From the NCBI GenBank assembly GCA_016207445.1, contig JACQPS010000307.1:1-11449 (forward strand): 11,449 nucleotides of DNA, written 5' to 3'. The position numbers and the translations under genes are program-made. The stretch comes from Gemmatimonadota bacterium. GTDB lineage: Bacteria > Gemmatimonadota > Gemmatimonadetes > Longimicrobiales > RSA9. The notes beneath the pieces are model-generated. The model worked only from the letters and a program-made list of their open reading frames with translations. It did not search any database and was not told the origin of the DNA. Positions 4,819 through 11,449 of the stretch are shown in pieces. Each line of letters starts with the position of its first letter. Within the stretch, counting starts at the first letter, position 1.

Positions 4819-6570
4819 TTACCCGCCCTTCAGGCCGTAACGCGCGAACAGCGGATGCAGATCCAGCGGATCCTCGATCCGGTGCCGGGCCGGGATCACG
4901 CCCTGCGGCGCCATGAGAAAGGGCCAGAACTGGCGGCCGCCGAGTGCGCCGTGCGCGCCCACCTGGTCGTCGAAGCAGATACACAGGTCCCTCCCGGGGT
5001 CGTAGGCGCCGAACAGCACCAGGTCACCGGCGTTCGGGAGCTGGACGAGGTGGACGATGGCCCGGCGCTCGACGGGCGTCGTCGCATAAAACGGTAGCGG
5101 GTCCTGGCCGGACAGCACCTCGATCTCGCCAGCGGGCGTGACCAGCGCGCGGCCGACCGTGCCCTCCACGTGGGCCCCGTCCTGCATGCGTGTGGCCACG
5201 AGGCCGATCCCGCGGTGCGCGACCAGGAAGTAGTAGAGTGCGCGCCGGTGCAGGTCGGCGCGGATCTCATCGAAGCCGAGCGGGCGCGGCGGATCGGTCC
5301 AGTAGAGGTGCGCGAGCGAGGACGAGTAGGTCAGCACGATGTGCTCGGCCTCGGCCACGCGCACCGTCTCCGCGAGCAGCGGGAAGAGGCGGTACTGCTT
5401 GCGCAGCCAGCGGCTGAGGCGGAGCCCGAGCTGCCGTGTGGGCCGGCCCGATTCCGCGGAGATCTGCTCTAGCTCGCGCACCAGGAAATCCATGGCCTCG
5501 CCGGGCGGGGCGTAGGCACCGATGCCGGCCAGCACGCGTACGCCGTGGCGCACCGCGTCCAGCACCGTATCGCCCAGGGTCTCGCCGTAGGCGATGCGAT
5601 AGGGCACGGCGGGCGTCTGCCCGTGATCGCTCAGGATGTAGACGTCATAGGGGCGGCCCGGGAGGCGCCTCAGCATGCGCAGGATCTCGCCGATGCGCCG
5701 GTCGAGCGCGCGCAGGTTCTTCAGCGCGGGCCGCGAGGACGGCCCGAAATGATGAGCGAACTCGTCGTACAGGTTGTAGGTTGTATAGATGGCGGGCACC
5801 CCGGTGTAGATGTCGAGCAGCACGGCGAGCGTCTGCAGCTCGCGCAGGATGACGTTGGCGCCGATGTGCATGAAGGGCAGATACCACCAGTAGTAGGTAT
5901 ACTGCCCGCGGATCTGGCTCCAGAGCCGGTCCCACTCCTCCAGCACGTACTCCCAGATGCTGCTCAGCACCATGCGCACGACCCGCACGGGGTGCAGCAG
6001 CAGCAGCAGCGCGAGACGGCCGCCGCCCATCTTGGCGAAGAGCGGCTGGGGTCGGCGGAGCGAGAGCGTGAAGATCGCGCGGTCCGCGCCGCCGTCGAAC
6101 AGGTTGGCGTAGCCGGAGCCGCCGCGCAGGATGCCGTCGCGCGGCAGCCGGTCGCGGATGAACTGCATGGCCGCGGGCTGCGAGCCGATGAGCACGCGCC
6201 GCTCGGCTTTTTCGTAGAAGCGGAACCCGGGGATCCGCTCCTTGGTTCCATAGAAGATCGCGGCCTGTGCGGCGGGCGTCGCGCTCGGCAGGCCGGCGGG
6301 GAAGCGACGCAGCTCCCAGCCGCGCTGCTCGAGCAGGTTCTTCAGGTGGGGCACGTACCCCCGGCGGAGCGCGCGCTCGAGGTCCTCGTGGGCGAGGGCG
6401 TCGATCTGGATGACGATGAAGCCGCGGGGGAGCGAGGCGACGTCGCCCTCGACCGCTTCCGCGCGCCGCCGCCGGCGCTCGGCGGCGAAGGGCAGGTACT
6501 TGGCCCGGTAATAGAGGCGGTAGAGCGCGCGCCGCAGCCGCCGTAACCTACTGTCGATCCGATCGGTCAT
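4819..6570 (-). CDS. Alkaline-phosphatase-superfamily phosphodiesterase/phosphatase
   Basis: A 583-aa protein of the alkaline phosphatase / nucleotide pyrophosphatase superfamily. Visible metal-site motifs are VIQIDALAHE (D57), GLPSATPAAQ with the probable nucleophile T98, YDEFAHHFG (D269, H273), LSDHGQTP (D315, H316) and GAHGALGG (H540). These match the usual order D - T/S - D..H - DH - H, so the enzyme is probably active on a phosphate ester or phosphodiester. Between nucleophile and second metal motif lies an approximately 170-residue insert. It contains hydrophobic stretches (about 185-205 and 228-262) rich in Leu, Trp and Tyr, which suggest membrane contact. The N-terminus is very basic (Arg-rich 7-36) and lacks a signal peptide. 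The substrate is unknown. Its ATG overlaps the divergent ccdA ATG and neither has a clear ribosome site. Confidence 0.78.
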   Translation of the reverse strand: MTDRIDSRLRRLRRALYRLYYRAKYLPFAAERRRRRAEAVEGDVASLPRGFIVIQIDALAHEDLERALRRGYVPHLKNLLEQRGWELRRFPAGLPSATPAAQAAIFYGTKERIPGFRFYEKAERRVLIGSQPAAMQFIRDRLPRDGILRGGSGYANLFDGGADRAIFTLSLRRPQPLFAKMGGGRLALLLLLHPVRVVRMVLSSIWEYVLEEWDRLWSQIRGQYTYYWWYLPFMHIGANVILRELQTLAVLLDIYTGVPAIYTTYNLYDEFAHHFGPSSRPALKNLRALDRRIGEILRMLRRLPGRPYDVYILSDHGQTPAVPYRIAYGETLGDTVLDAVRHGVRVLAGIGAYAPPGEAMDFLVRELEQISAESGRPTRQLGLRLSRWLRKQYRLFPLLAETVRVAEAEHIVLTYSSSLAHLYWTDPPRPLGFDEIRADLHRRALYYFLVAHRGIGLVATRMQDGAHVEGTVGRALVTPAGEIEVLSGQDPLPFYATTPVERRAIVHLVQLPNAGDLVLFGAYDPGRDLCICFDDQVGAHGALGGRQFWPFLMAPQGVIPARHRIEDPLDLHPLFARYGLKGG

Positions 6571-7300
6571 GGAGCAGTCGTCGATCAGCTTCGCCGTCGC
6601 GTTCTTCGCGGGCGTGCTGTCGTTTCTCTCGCCCTGCGTGTTGCCGCTGGTGCCGAGTTACCTGGGCTTCATCACCGGCGTCTCGCTCGAGGACCTGGAG
6701 CGGGGCGGCCGCCGCCGTCAGGTGATGGTGAACGCGGCGCTGTTCGTCGCCGGGTTCAGTCTGATCTTCCTGCTGCTCGGCGCCTCCGCGACGCTGCTCG
6801 GGCAGCTGCTGCTGCGCTACCAGATGTGGATCTCGCGCGTGGGCGGCGTGCTCATCGTCCTCTTCGGCCTGCACCTGCTGGGCGTGCTGCGGGTCGGCTG
6901 GCTGCTGCGCGAGCGCCGACTGCACATCGAAAGCCGCCCCGCGGGCTACGTCGGCGCCGGCCTCGCCGGCGTGATCTTCGGCGCCGGCTGGACGCCGTGT
7001 ATCGGTCCCGTGCTCGGCGCGATCCTTACCTACGCCTCCGCGCGCGCGACCCTGGGCGGCGGCCTGCTCTTGCTCGGAAGTTATTCGCTGGGGCTCGCGG
7101 TGCCGTTCCTGCTCGCGGCACTGGCGACGGGCAGCTTCCTGGCCACGTCGCGTCGGCTCCGGCGCCTTCTGCCCGTGCTGGAGCGGGTGGCGGGCGCCAT
7201 CCTGATCGTGGCGGGCATTCTGCTGGCGAGCGGGACGTTCCCCGCGCTCTCGGGCTATTTCGCGCGGCTCACGCCCGAGTTCCTGCTGGAGCGGTTGTGA
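6569..7300 (+). CDS. ccdA: Cytochrome c biogenesis protein CcdA (membrane thiol-disulfide reductant transporter)
   Basis: A 243-aa polytopic membrane protein with about six hydrophobic segments: roughly 7-32, 52-80, 90-110, 126-158, 163-188 and 205-227. The two redox-active cysteines of the family sit in SFLSPCVLPLVPSYLG (C23) and GWTPCIGPVLG (C144), each next to conserved prolines. CcdA moves electrons from cytoplasmic thioredoxin to extracytoplasmic thiol proteins, for example for cytochrome c maturation. The start MEQSSISFAVAFFAG is typical for the family, which supports ATG 6569 even though no Shine-Dalgarno is visible. No ResB, CcsA or thioredoxin-like partner is in the window. It ends four bases before the convergent response-regulator gene. 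Confidence 0.9.
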   Translation: MEQSSISFAVAFFAGVLSFLSPCVLPLVPSYLGFITGVSLEDLERGGRRRQVMVNAALFVAGFSLIFLLLGASATLLGQLLLRYQMWISRVGGVLIVLFGLHLLGVLRVGWLLRERRLHIESRPAGYVGAGLAGVIFGAGWTPCIGPVLGAILTYASARATLGGGLLLLGSYSLGLAVPFLLAALATGSFLATSRRLRRLLPVLERVAGAILIVAGILLASGTFPALSGYFARLTPEFLLERL

Positions 7301-7304
7301 CCGG

Positions 7305-7682
7305 CTAGCCCTGCAAGAGCTCCGGTATCCTGCGCAACAGCTCCAGCGGCGGCAGCGGCTTCGCCCAGTAGGCGCGGCAGCCGGCCTGCCGGCAGGCCTG
7401 CTCTTCCTCGGGACCGACGCGTCCGGTGAGGGCGACGACGGGCACATCCTGCGTCGCCGGGCGCTCGCGCAGCGCGCGGACGACTTCGAGCCCCGGCCCA
7501 TCCGGCAGTCCCAGGTCGAGGATCACGAGCGACGGGGGCTCGGCGGCTGCAAGCTCGAGCGCCTGCGCCACGCTCGCGGCCTCGCGCACGCGGTAGCCCG
7601 CCTCCTCCAGCAGCAGGCGGAGCGCATCGCGCAGGAACGGATCGTCTTCGATCAACAGGATGCTCACCGAGTTCCTCGGCAT
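7305..7682 (-). CDS. Stand-alone response-regulator receiver (CheY-like) protein
   Basis: A 125-aa single receiver domain with no output domain. The acidic pocket is E12, D13, D14 (LLIEDDPFL). The phosphoacceptor is D56 in LVILDLGLPDGPG, the switch residue is T86 (VVALTG) and the conserved lysine is K108 (AKPLPP). It is therefore expected to be phosphorylated by a histidine kinase encoded elsewhere and to act by protein contact. ATG 7682 is six bases after the stop of the ABC transporter gene, so the two are probably co-transcribed. An in-frame GTG at 7667 has AGGA five bases upstream and would give MSILLIEDD, the more usual N-terminus for this fold. That start is a real alternative. No kinase is in the window. 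Confidence 0.88.
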   Translation of the reverse strand: MPRNSVSILLIEDDPFLRDALRLLLEEAGYRVREAASVAQALELAAAEPPSLVILDLGLPDGPGLEVVRALRERPATQDVPVVALTGRVGPEEEQACRQAGCRAYWAKPLPPLELLRRIPELLQG

Positions 7683-7688
7683 ACCGGC

Positions 7689-9527
7689 TCAGCCGCCGAC
7701 GCCACCTGCGATCGCCTCTTCCTCCAAGCCCTCTTCCAGGAGCTGCCGCCGGAGCAGCGTGGCGTAGAGTCCCCGCTTCGCCACGAGCTGCGCGTGCGTG
7801 CCCCGCTCCACGATGCGGCCGTCATCGAGCGCGAGGATCGCGTCCGCGCCCATGACCGCCGTGACCCGGTGGCTGATGATGAGCGAGGTGCGACCGGCGA
7901 GCACGCGGCGCAGCCCCTGCAGGATCTCCGTCTCGGTGTGGGTATCGACCGCGCTCAGCGCATCGTCCAGCACGAGCACGCGCGGATCGCGGGCGAGCGC
8001 CCGGGCCAGGGTGGTCCGCTGCCGCTGGCCGCCGGAGAGGTTGACGCCCCGCTCCCCCAGGCGCGTGTCGTAACCGACCGGAAACGCGGCGATCGTCTCG
8101 TCCAGGCGCGCGATGACGGCCGCCTCGTGCACGCGGCCATCGGCGGATGCACCGGCGCTGCGGGCGTGGACGGGCCCGCCGCCATCGGGCGTCGGGCTCG
8201 CAGGGAAGGACGCGCCGGCCGGCAGGCCCAGTGCGATGTTGTCCCGGATCGTCTCGGAGAAGACGAACGCGTCCTGCGGTACCAGCCCGATCGCCGCCCG
8301 GAGCTGCTCCAGCCCCAGCTCGCGCACCGGCACCCCATCCAGCAGCACCTCGCCGGCGGTCGCGTCGTAGAGCCGGGCCAGCAGCGCGACCACCGTCGAC
8401 TTGCCGGAGCCGGTGGGGCCGACGAGCGCGAACGTCTGGCCGGCGGGAATGCGGAACGAGACGTCGCGCAGCACGTCCCGCTCGGTGCCAGGATAGCGGA
8501 ACCACACGTTGCGGAACTCGATGTCGCCGCGCACGCGCTCGAGCCGTAAGGGCGAGCGCGGGGAGCGGACGGCCGGCTCCGTTGCGAGAATCGTGTTGAT
8601 GCGCCGCATGGAGGCGGCGCCGCGCTGGAACAGGTTGATGACCCAGCCGAGCGCGATCATGGGCCAGCCCAGCATGGCGAGGTAGAACCCGAAGGCGACG
8701 AAGTCGCCGACCGAGATGTGGCCCGCCATCACCTCGCGGCCGCCCAGCCACAGCACGGCCGTCATGCCCAGCCCGATCAGGAGGCCGAGCGCGGGGTGAA
8801 ACGCGCCGGACGTGCGGGCGAGGTCCATGTTCTTGTCCAGGTAGCCGGCGTTCAGCGTCTCGAACTCCTGTTCCTGCGCGCCCTCCTGCACGTATGCGCG
8901 CACGATGCGCGCACCCGCCAGGTTCTCCTGCACCATCGTGGAGAGCTCGCCCAGGTGATCCTGGATCTTCTCGAAGCGGCGGTGGATGGCGCCGCCGAAG
9001 AACAGGGCGACCGGCGGCAGCAGCGCGAGCGGCAGGAGCGCGACCGCGGTGAGGCGCGGGCTGATGCGGATCATGAGCGCGAGCGCGAGCGCGGTCACGA
9101 CCACGGTGTTGACCAGGTACATGACGGCGGGCCCGGCGGCCATGCGTACCGCCGCCGTATCGTTGGTGGCGCGGCTCATGAGGTCACCCGTCCGCGTGCC
9201 GCCGTGGAAGCCGGCGTCCAGGCGGAGCAGGTGCTCGAAGAAGCGGTCGCGCAGGTCCGTCTCGATGCGGCGGCTGATCCCGTTCAGCCGCTCGCGCATG
9301 CCATAACGGGCGGCGCCACTCACGATCGCGGCGAGCACGATCAATCCCGCGTAACCGACGATGACGCCGCCGGTCACGCCCGGCTCCCCGAGTGCGTCGA
9401 TGGCAAGGCCGAGCAGCTTCGGCGAGGCGATCGCGAACAGGTTCGCGACCAGCACCAGCGCCAGCCCGAGCACGATGCCGCGGCGGTACGGGCGGAGGTA
9501 GGGGATCAGTGTGCGTAGCTCGTTCAT
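7689..9527 (-). CDS. ABC exporter half-transporter (TMD-NBD fusion), MdlA/BmrC-like
   Basis: A 612-aa type IV ABC exporter. Residues 1-310 form the six-helix membrane domain. Residues 335-600 form the nucleotide-binding domain: Walker A GPTGSGKST (370-378), Q-loop VPQD (Q418), signature LSGGQ (497-501), Walker B VLVLDD (517-522), D-loop SAVD (525-528) and H-loop SHR (H553). The residue after Walker B is D522 where active sites have Glu. This is typical of the degenerate subunit in heterodimeric exporters such as TM287/288, BmrCD and MdlAB. An unusual Pro/Gly/Ser/Ala-rich insert of about 25 residues (439-464) lies between Q-loop and signature. The frame is open to 9683, but ATG 9527 starts MNELRTLIPYLRPYRRG, the usual beginning, and AGGA lies upstream. 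The substrate is unknown. No partner subunit is adjacent. Confidence 0.9.
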   Translation of the reverse strand: MNELRTLIPYLRPYRRGIVLGLALVLVANLFAIASPKLLGLAIDALGEPGVTGGVIVGYAGLIVLAAIVSGAARYGMRERLNGISRRIETDLRDRFFEHLLRLDAGFHGGTRTGDLMSRATNDTAAVRMAAGPAVMYLVNTVVVTALALALMIRISPRLTAVALLPLALLPPVALFFGGAIHRRFEKIQDHLGELSTMVQENLAGARIVRAYVQEGAQEQEFETLNAGYLDKNMDLARTSGAFHPALGLLIGLGMTAVLWLGGREVMAGHISVGDFVAFGFYLAMLGWPMIALGWVINLFQRGAASMRRINTILATEPAVRSPRSPLRLERVRGDIEFRNVWFRYPGTERDVLRDVSFRIPAGQTFALVGPTGSGKSTVVALLARLYDATAGEVLLDGVPVRELGLEQLRAAIGLVPQDAFVFSETIRDNIALGLPAGASFPASPTPDGGGPVHARSAGASADGRVHEAAVIARLDETIAAFPVGYDTRLGERGVNLSGGQRQRTTLARALARDPRVLVLDDALSAVDTHTETEILQGLRRVLAGRTSLIISHRVTAVMGADAILALDDGRIVERGTHAQLVAKRGLYATLLRRQLLEEGLEEEAIAGGVGG

Positions 9528-9591
9528 CGGCCGGCGCGTCCTGCATTGCGGGCCCGACGCCACGGGGCGGCGGGCCCTTCCTAACCTGCAG

Positions 9592-9657
9592 CGCCTTGCG
9601 TAAGGCGGCCTGGCATACGGGTTGCAACCCTGTACCGGCGCCTGCTTGGCGGCAGGC
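9592..9657. repeat. Three successive inverted repeats in the ABC/lipoprotein intergenic gap
   Basis: The 196-base divergent gap 9528-9723 holds three inverted repeats in a row. CGCCTT-GCGT-AAGGCG is at 9592-9607. A perfect 12-bp palindrome, GGGTTGCAACCC, is at 9619-9630 and extends with TAC/GTA and GG/CC arms to 9612-9636. GCCTGC-TTGGCG-GCAGGC is at 9640-9657. They could be operator sites for the divergent genes or a dispersed palindromic repeat. No convincing -35/-10 pair was found on either strand of this gap. Confidence 0.5.
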
Positions 9658-9723
9658 CGTGGAGAGAAACTTACCCTGACCATTCGAACCGTTCAAGCAG
9701 GAATGCACATCCGGGGAGGGTAC

Positions 9724-10554
9724 ATGGCCAGAACGTATCATTGGGCCGCGCTCCTGCTGCTGTTGCCGCTGGGCGTGCTGCCCGCGGCCTGCGGCGGCGA
9801 CGACGAGGACGAGCGCGCCGCGCTCGAAGAGGAGGAGCTCGAGCGGGAGCTCGACCTGGCCCTTCAGGGAGACAGCGGGCCGGCCACTTTCGAGGACACG
9901 GCCGTCGGCGTCGGGCCGGTCGCAACGCCGGGTCCCCGCGCCGCTGCGCCGCGGCCACGGCCCACGGCGCGCACGCGTGCCCCCACGGCCGAGCCCGCGC
10001 CACGCCCGCGCACGGCCACGGCGTCCGTCCCGGCGGGGACCACGTTCGCCGTACGGCTGAACCAGACGCTGTCGACGCAGACGAACCAGCCGGGGGATGG
10101 CTTCTCGGCCACGCTCTCGGATCCCATCATCACCGCCGATGGCACCGTGCTGATTCCGTCCGGCGCCACGGTGCGAGGCCGGGTCACCGCTGTCGACAAG
10201 TCCGACCGCGTCGGCGAGACGGCGGTCATCAAGCTCGCCTTCGAGTCGATCTCCTTCGGCGGCCGGAGCTACGACTTGCGCGCGACGGTGGTCGAGGCCA
10301 ACCCCGAGCGGCGCACGCGCACGAGCAAGACGGAGAGCGCGGCCAAGGTCGCGGCCGGGGCGGCGGCGGGCGCGATCCTGGGACAGGTGCTCGGGAAGGA
10401 TACGGAGTCCACGTTGAAGGGGGCTGCCATCGGCGCTGCCGCTGGCACCGCGATCGCCATGGGCACGGCCGACGTCGATGCGGTGCTCCCCGCCGGCTCG
10501 CGCATGGTGATCCGGCTGGATGCGCCGATCACGGTCCAGCGCTCCGTGAGCTGA
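9724..10554 (+). CDS. Glycine-zipper putative lipoprotein
   Basis: A 276-aa exported protein of uncertain function. Residues 1-23 form a signal peptide (ALLLLLPLGVLPAAC) with a lipobox-like end, C23, although Pro at -3 is not ideal. Next come an acidic segment (25-45), a Pro/Arg/Thr/Ala-rich linker (63-101) and a beta-rich domain (102-193) that includes LIPSGATVRGRV (143-154). A glycine zipper with G212, G216, G220, G224 and then G233, G237, G241 follows. The C-terminus, LPAGSRMVIRLDAPITVQ (255-272), repeats the motif VPAGTTFAVRLNQTLSTQ (102-119). This suggests an envelope-anchored, possibly membrane-inserting or oligomerising protein. Start ATG 9724 is chosen because GGGGAGGG (9713-9720) precedes it and it leads into the signal peptide. 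ATG 9703 is an in-frame alternative. The gene is divergent from the ABC exporter. Confidence 0.75.
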   Translation: MARTYHWAALLLLLPLGVLPAACGGDDEDERAALEEEELERELDLALQGDSGPATFEDTAVGVGPVATPGPRAAAPRPRPTARTRAPTAEPAPRPRTATASVPAGTTFAVRLNQTLSTQTNQPGDGFSATLSDPIITADGTVLIPSGATVRGRVTAVDKSDRVGETAVIKLAFESISFGGRSYDLRATVVEANPERRTRTSKTESAAKVAAGAAAGAILGQVLGKDTESTLKGAAIGAAAGTAIAMGTADVDAVLPAGSRMVIRLDAPITVQRSVS

Positions 10555-10561
10555 CAACAGC

Positions 10562-10618
10562 TTCACCGCAGTTACGCGGAGACCGCTTCTCAGCGGTCTC
10601 CGCGTACTCTGCGGTGAA
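10562..10618. repeat. 57-bp foldback with 24 paired bases between convergent genes
   Basis: TTCACCGCAG (10562-10571) pairs perfectly with CTGCGGTGAA (10609-10618). ACGCGGAGACCGCT (10574-10587) pairs perfectly with AGCGGTCTCCGCGT (10592-10605) around a TCTC loop. Only a 2/3-base internal loop interrupts the stem. It fills the gap between the lipoprotein gene and the convergent ggt gene, where a bidirectional terminator would sit. No T-run follows on either strand. The repeated CTCYGCG-like words suggest a dispersed palindromic repeat. Confidence 0.7.
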
Positions 10619-10626
10619 AATTGCCG

Positions 10627-11449
10627 TCAGTACCCTTCCGCCGTCCCCAACCCCTGCCGCGGATCGGCGAAGCCCCACCAGCCGCTCTCCCCGCGCACGA
10701 TGGAGGGCGCAACCCCGATCGTGCCTTTGCGGCGCTGCACGACGTGCCCCCGTCGCTCCAGGCCGGCGATCTGATCCGGTAGGAGCCCGTCCGGCTCGTA
10801 ATACAGGATGTCGGGCAGGTGCTGGTGGTGGATGCGGGGTGCGCTCACCGCGGTCGCGACATCCATCCCGTAGTCGACCACGTTCGAGAGGATCTGGAAG
10901 GCGGTCGTGATGATGCGGGGGCCGCCCGCGGCGCCCGTGATGAGCAGCGGTTGCCCGTCCGGATCGAAGACGATGGTGGGCGTCATCGCGGACAGCATGC
11001 GCTTGCCGGGCTGGATCGCGTTCGCCTCGCCCTGCACGAGGTCGAACATGTTCGGCGCTCCGACCTTGGTCGTGAAATCGTCCATCTCGTCGTTCAGCAG
11101 AAAGCCGCCGCCCGCTACCGTGACGGCGGAGCCGTAGGAGTCGTTGATGGTGGTCGTGAGCGCGACCACGTTGCCCGACCCGTCCACGACCGAGAAGTGC
11201 GTGGTGTGCGTGCCCGCGGGAACGGCCGCGAGCCCCGGTGCGATCTCGGCGGACGGGGTCGCGCGCTCCGCTGAGATGGTCGCGCGCTGGCGAGCGGCGT
11301 AGGCCTCGTCCAGGAACGTGGGCGGAATCGGAGCGAAGTCCGGATCGCCCAGGAACTGGTTGCGGTCGGCAAATCCGCGGCGCATCGCCTCCGCGATCAG
11401 GTGGAGGGCCTCGGGCGAGTGCCAGCCGAGCGCATGGAGGTCGTACCCC
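10627..11449 (-). CDS. ggt: Gamma-glutamyltransferase, C-terminal part (runs off the window)
   Basis: The frame is open from the window edge, so the N-terminal part is missing; about 273 residues are visible. The fragment starts in GYDLHALGWHSPEALHLI, a conserved region of the large subunit. It then includes AMRRGFADRN and the autocleavage site at THTTHFSVVD, where the catalytic threonine is encoded at 11203-11205. The small subunit follows with LLNDEMDDF, MTPTIV, TGAAGGPRIITT and APRIHHQHLPD. It ends with FADPRQGLGTAEGY. These match gamma-glutamyltransferases, which cleave glutathione and other gamma-glutamyl compounds after self-processing into two subunits, usually in the periplasm or outside the cell. 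The signal peptide region is outside the window. Both Thr residues of the TT pair are present, so the fragment looks functional. It converges on the lipoprotein gene with a large foldback between them. Confidence 0.92.
   Translation of the reverse strand, partial: GYDLHALGWHSPEALHLIAEAMRRGFADRNQFLGDPDFAPIPPTFLDEAYAARQRATISAERATPSAEIAPGLAAVPAGTHTTHFSVVDGSGNVVALTTTINDSYGSAVTVAGGGFLLNDEMDDFTTKVGAPNMFDLVQGEANAIQPGKRMLSAMTPTIVFDPDGQPLLITGAAGGPRIITTAFQILSNVVDYGMDVATAVSAPRIHHQHLPDILYYEPDGLLPDQIAGLERRGHVVQRRKGTIGVAPSIVRGESGWWGFADPRQGLGTAEGY

Noticed and set aside
5545..6546. 333-aa open frame on the plus strand opposite the phosphatase gene
   Set aside because: It is antisense to a gene with clear catalytic motifs. 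Its product is rich in low-complexity Q/H/A/E runs, as expected for shadow frames in GC-rich DNA.
8718..9518. 266-aa plus-strand frame opposite the ABC membrane domain
   Set aside because: Antisense to the transmembrane domain. The charged, Gln/Arg/His-rich composition is typical of a shadow.
9528..9683. N-terminal extension of the ABC exporter
   Set aside because: The added residues are Arg/Pro-rich, cover the intergenic palindromes and are not part of the family. MNELRTLIPYLRPYRRG is the usual start.
9184..10566. 460-aa open frame on the minus strand
   Set aside because: It crosses the exporter's 5' end in another frame and the whole lipoprotein gene in antisense. The translation is Arg/Gly-rich with no recognisable domain.
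1..11449. CRISPR array, tRNA, rRNA, transposon or prophage genes
   Set aside because: No spaced direct repeats, cloverleaf-like sequence, rRNA core or transposase/integrase motifs were seen on either strand.

Overview
This is a high-GC bacterial window, dense with genes and with short intergenic gaps. Codon use is strongly G/C-ending and most genes start after a GGAGG-like site. Gene content and sequence style suggest a Gemmatimonadota-like bacterium. That assignment is inference, because no rRNA or marker gene is present.

Layout. (1) Positions 1-1796, plus strand, hold a tight cluster: the last codons of a probable dephospho-CoA kinase, a PHP-domain metal-dependent phosphoesterase, and a DHH/DHHA1 phosphoesterase of the NrnA type. 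NrnA, and some PHP phosphoesterases, can act on pAp and short oligoribonucleotides. pAp is formed when CoA donates phosphopantetheine, so the cluster may be metabolically coherent. (2) Positions 1797-2390 hold a hexamer repeat and an unrecognised 157-aa protein that may be translated from a leaderless mRNA. (3) Positions 2391-2986 hold a Fur-family regulator whose promoter carries a 19-bp near-palindromic operator, suggesting autoregulation. (4) Positions 2960-4811 hold a two-step putrescine pathway: pyruvoyl-dependent arginine decarboxylase (arginine to agmatine) and agmatinase (agmatine to putrescine). The decarboxylase has a near-consensus sigma70 promoter buried in the end of fur and a hairpin-rich leader. 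Between the two genes lie a foldback repeat and a Rho-independent terminator or attenuator. (5) Positions 4819-7300 hold a divergent pair, an alkaline-phosphatase-fold protein (minus) and CcdA (plus), whose ATG start codons overlap within one CATG. (6) Positions 7305-9527, minus strand, hold an ABC exporter half-transporter followed by a stand-alone response-regulator receiver. The ABC protein has Asp in place of the catalytic Glu after Walker B, the hallmark of the degenerate subunit of heterodimeric exporters, yet no partner is next to it. (7) Positions 9528-10554 hold an intergenic stretch with three inverted repeats and a lipoprotein-like glycine-zipper protein. (8) A 57-bp foldback at 10562-10618 separates it from the C-terminal part of a gamma-glutamyltransferase that runs off the window end.

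Most genes belong to known families. The less ordinary material is in the regulatory and intergenic DNA: an embedded promoter, a Fur-type operator, competing leader hairpins, and three different palindromic intergenic elements. No CRISPR array, tRNA, rRNA, transposase or phage gene was seen.
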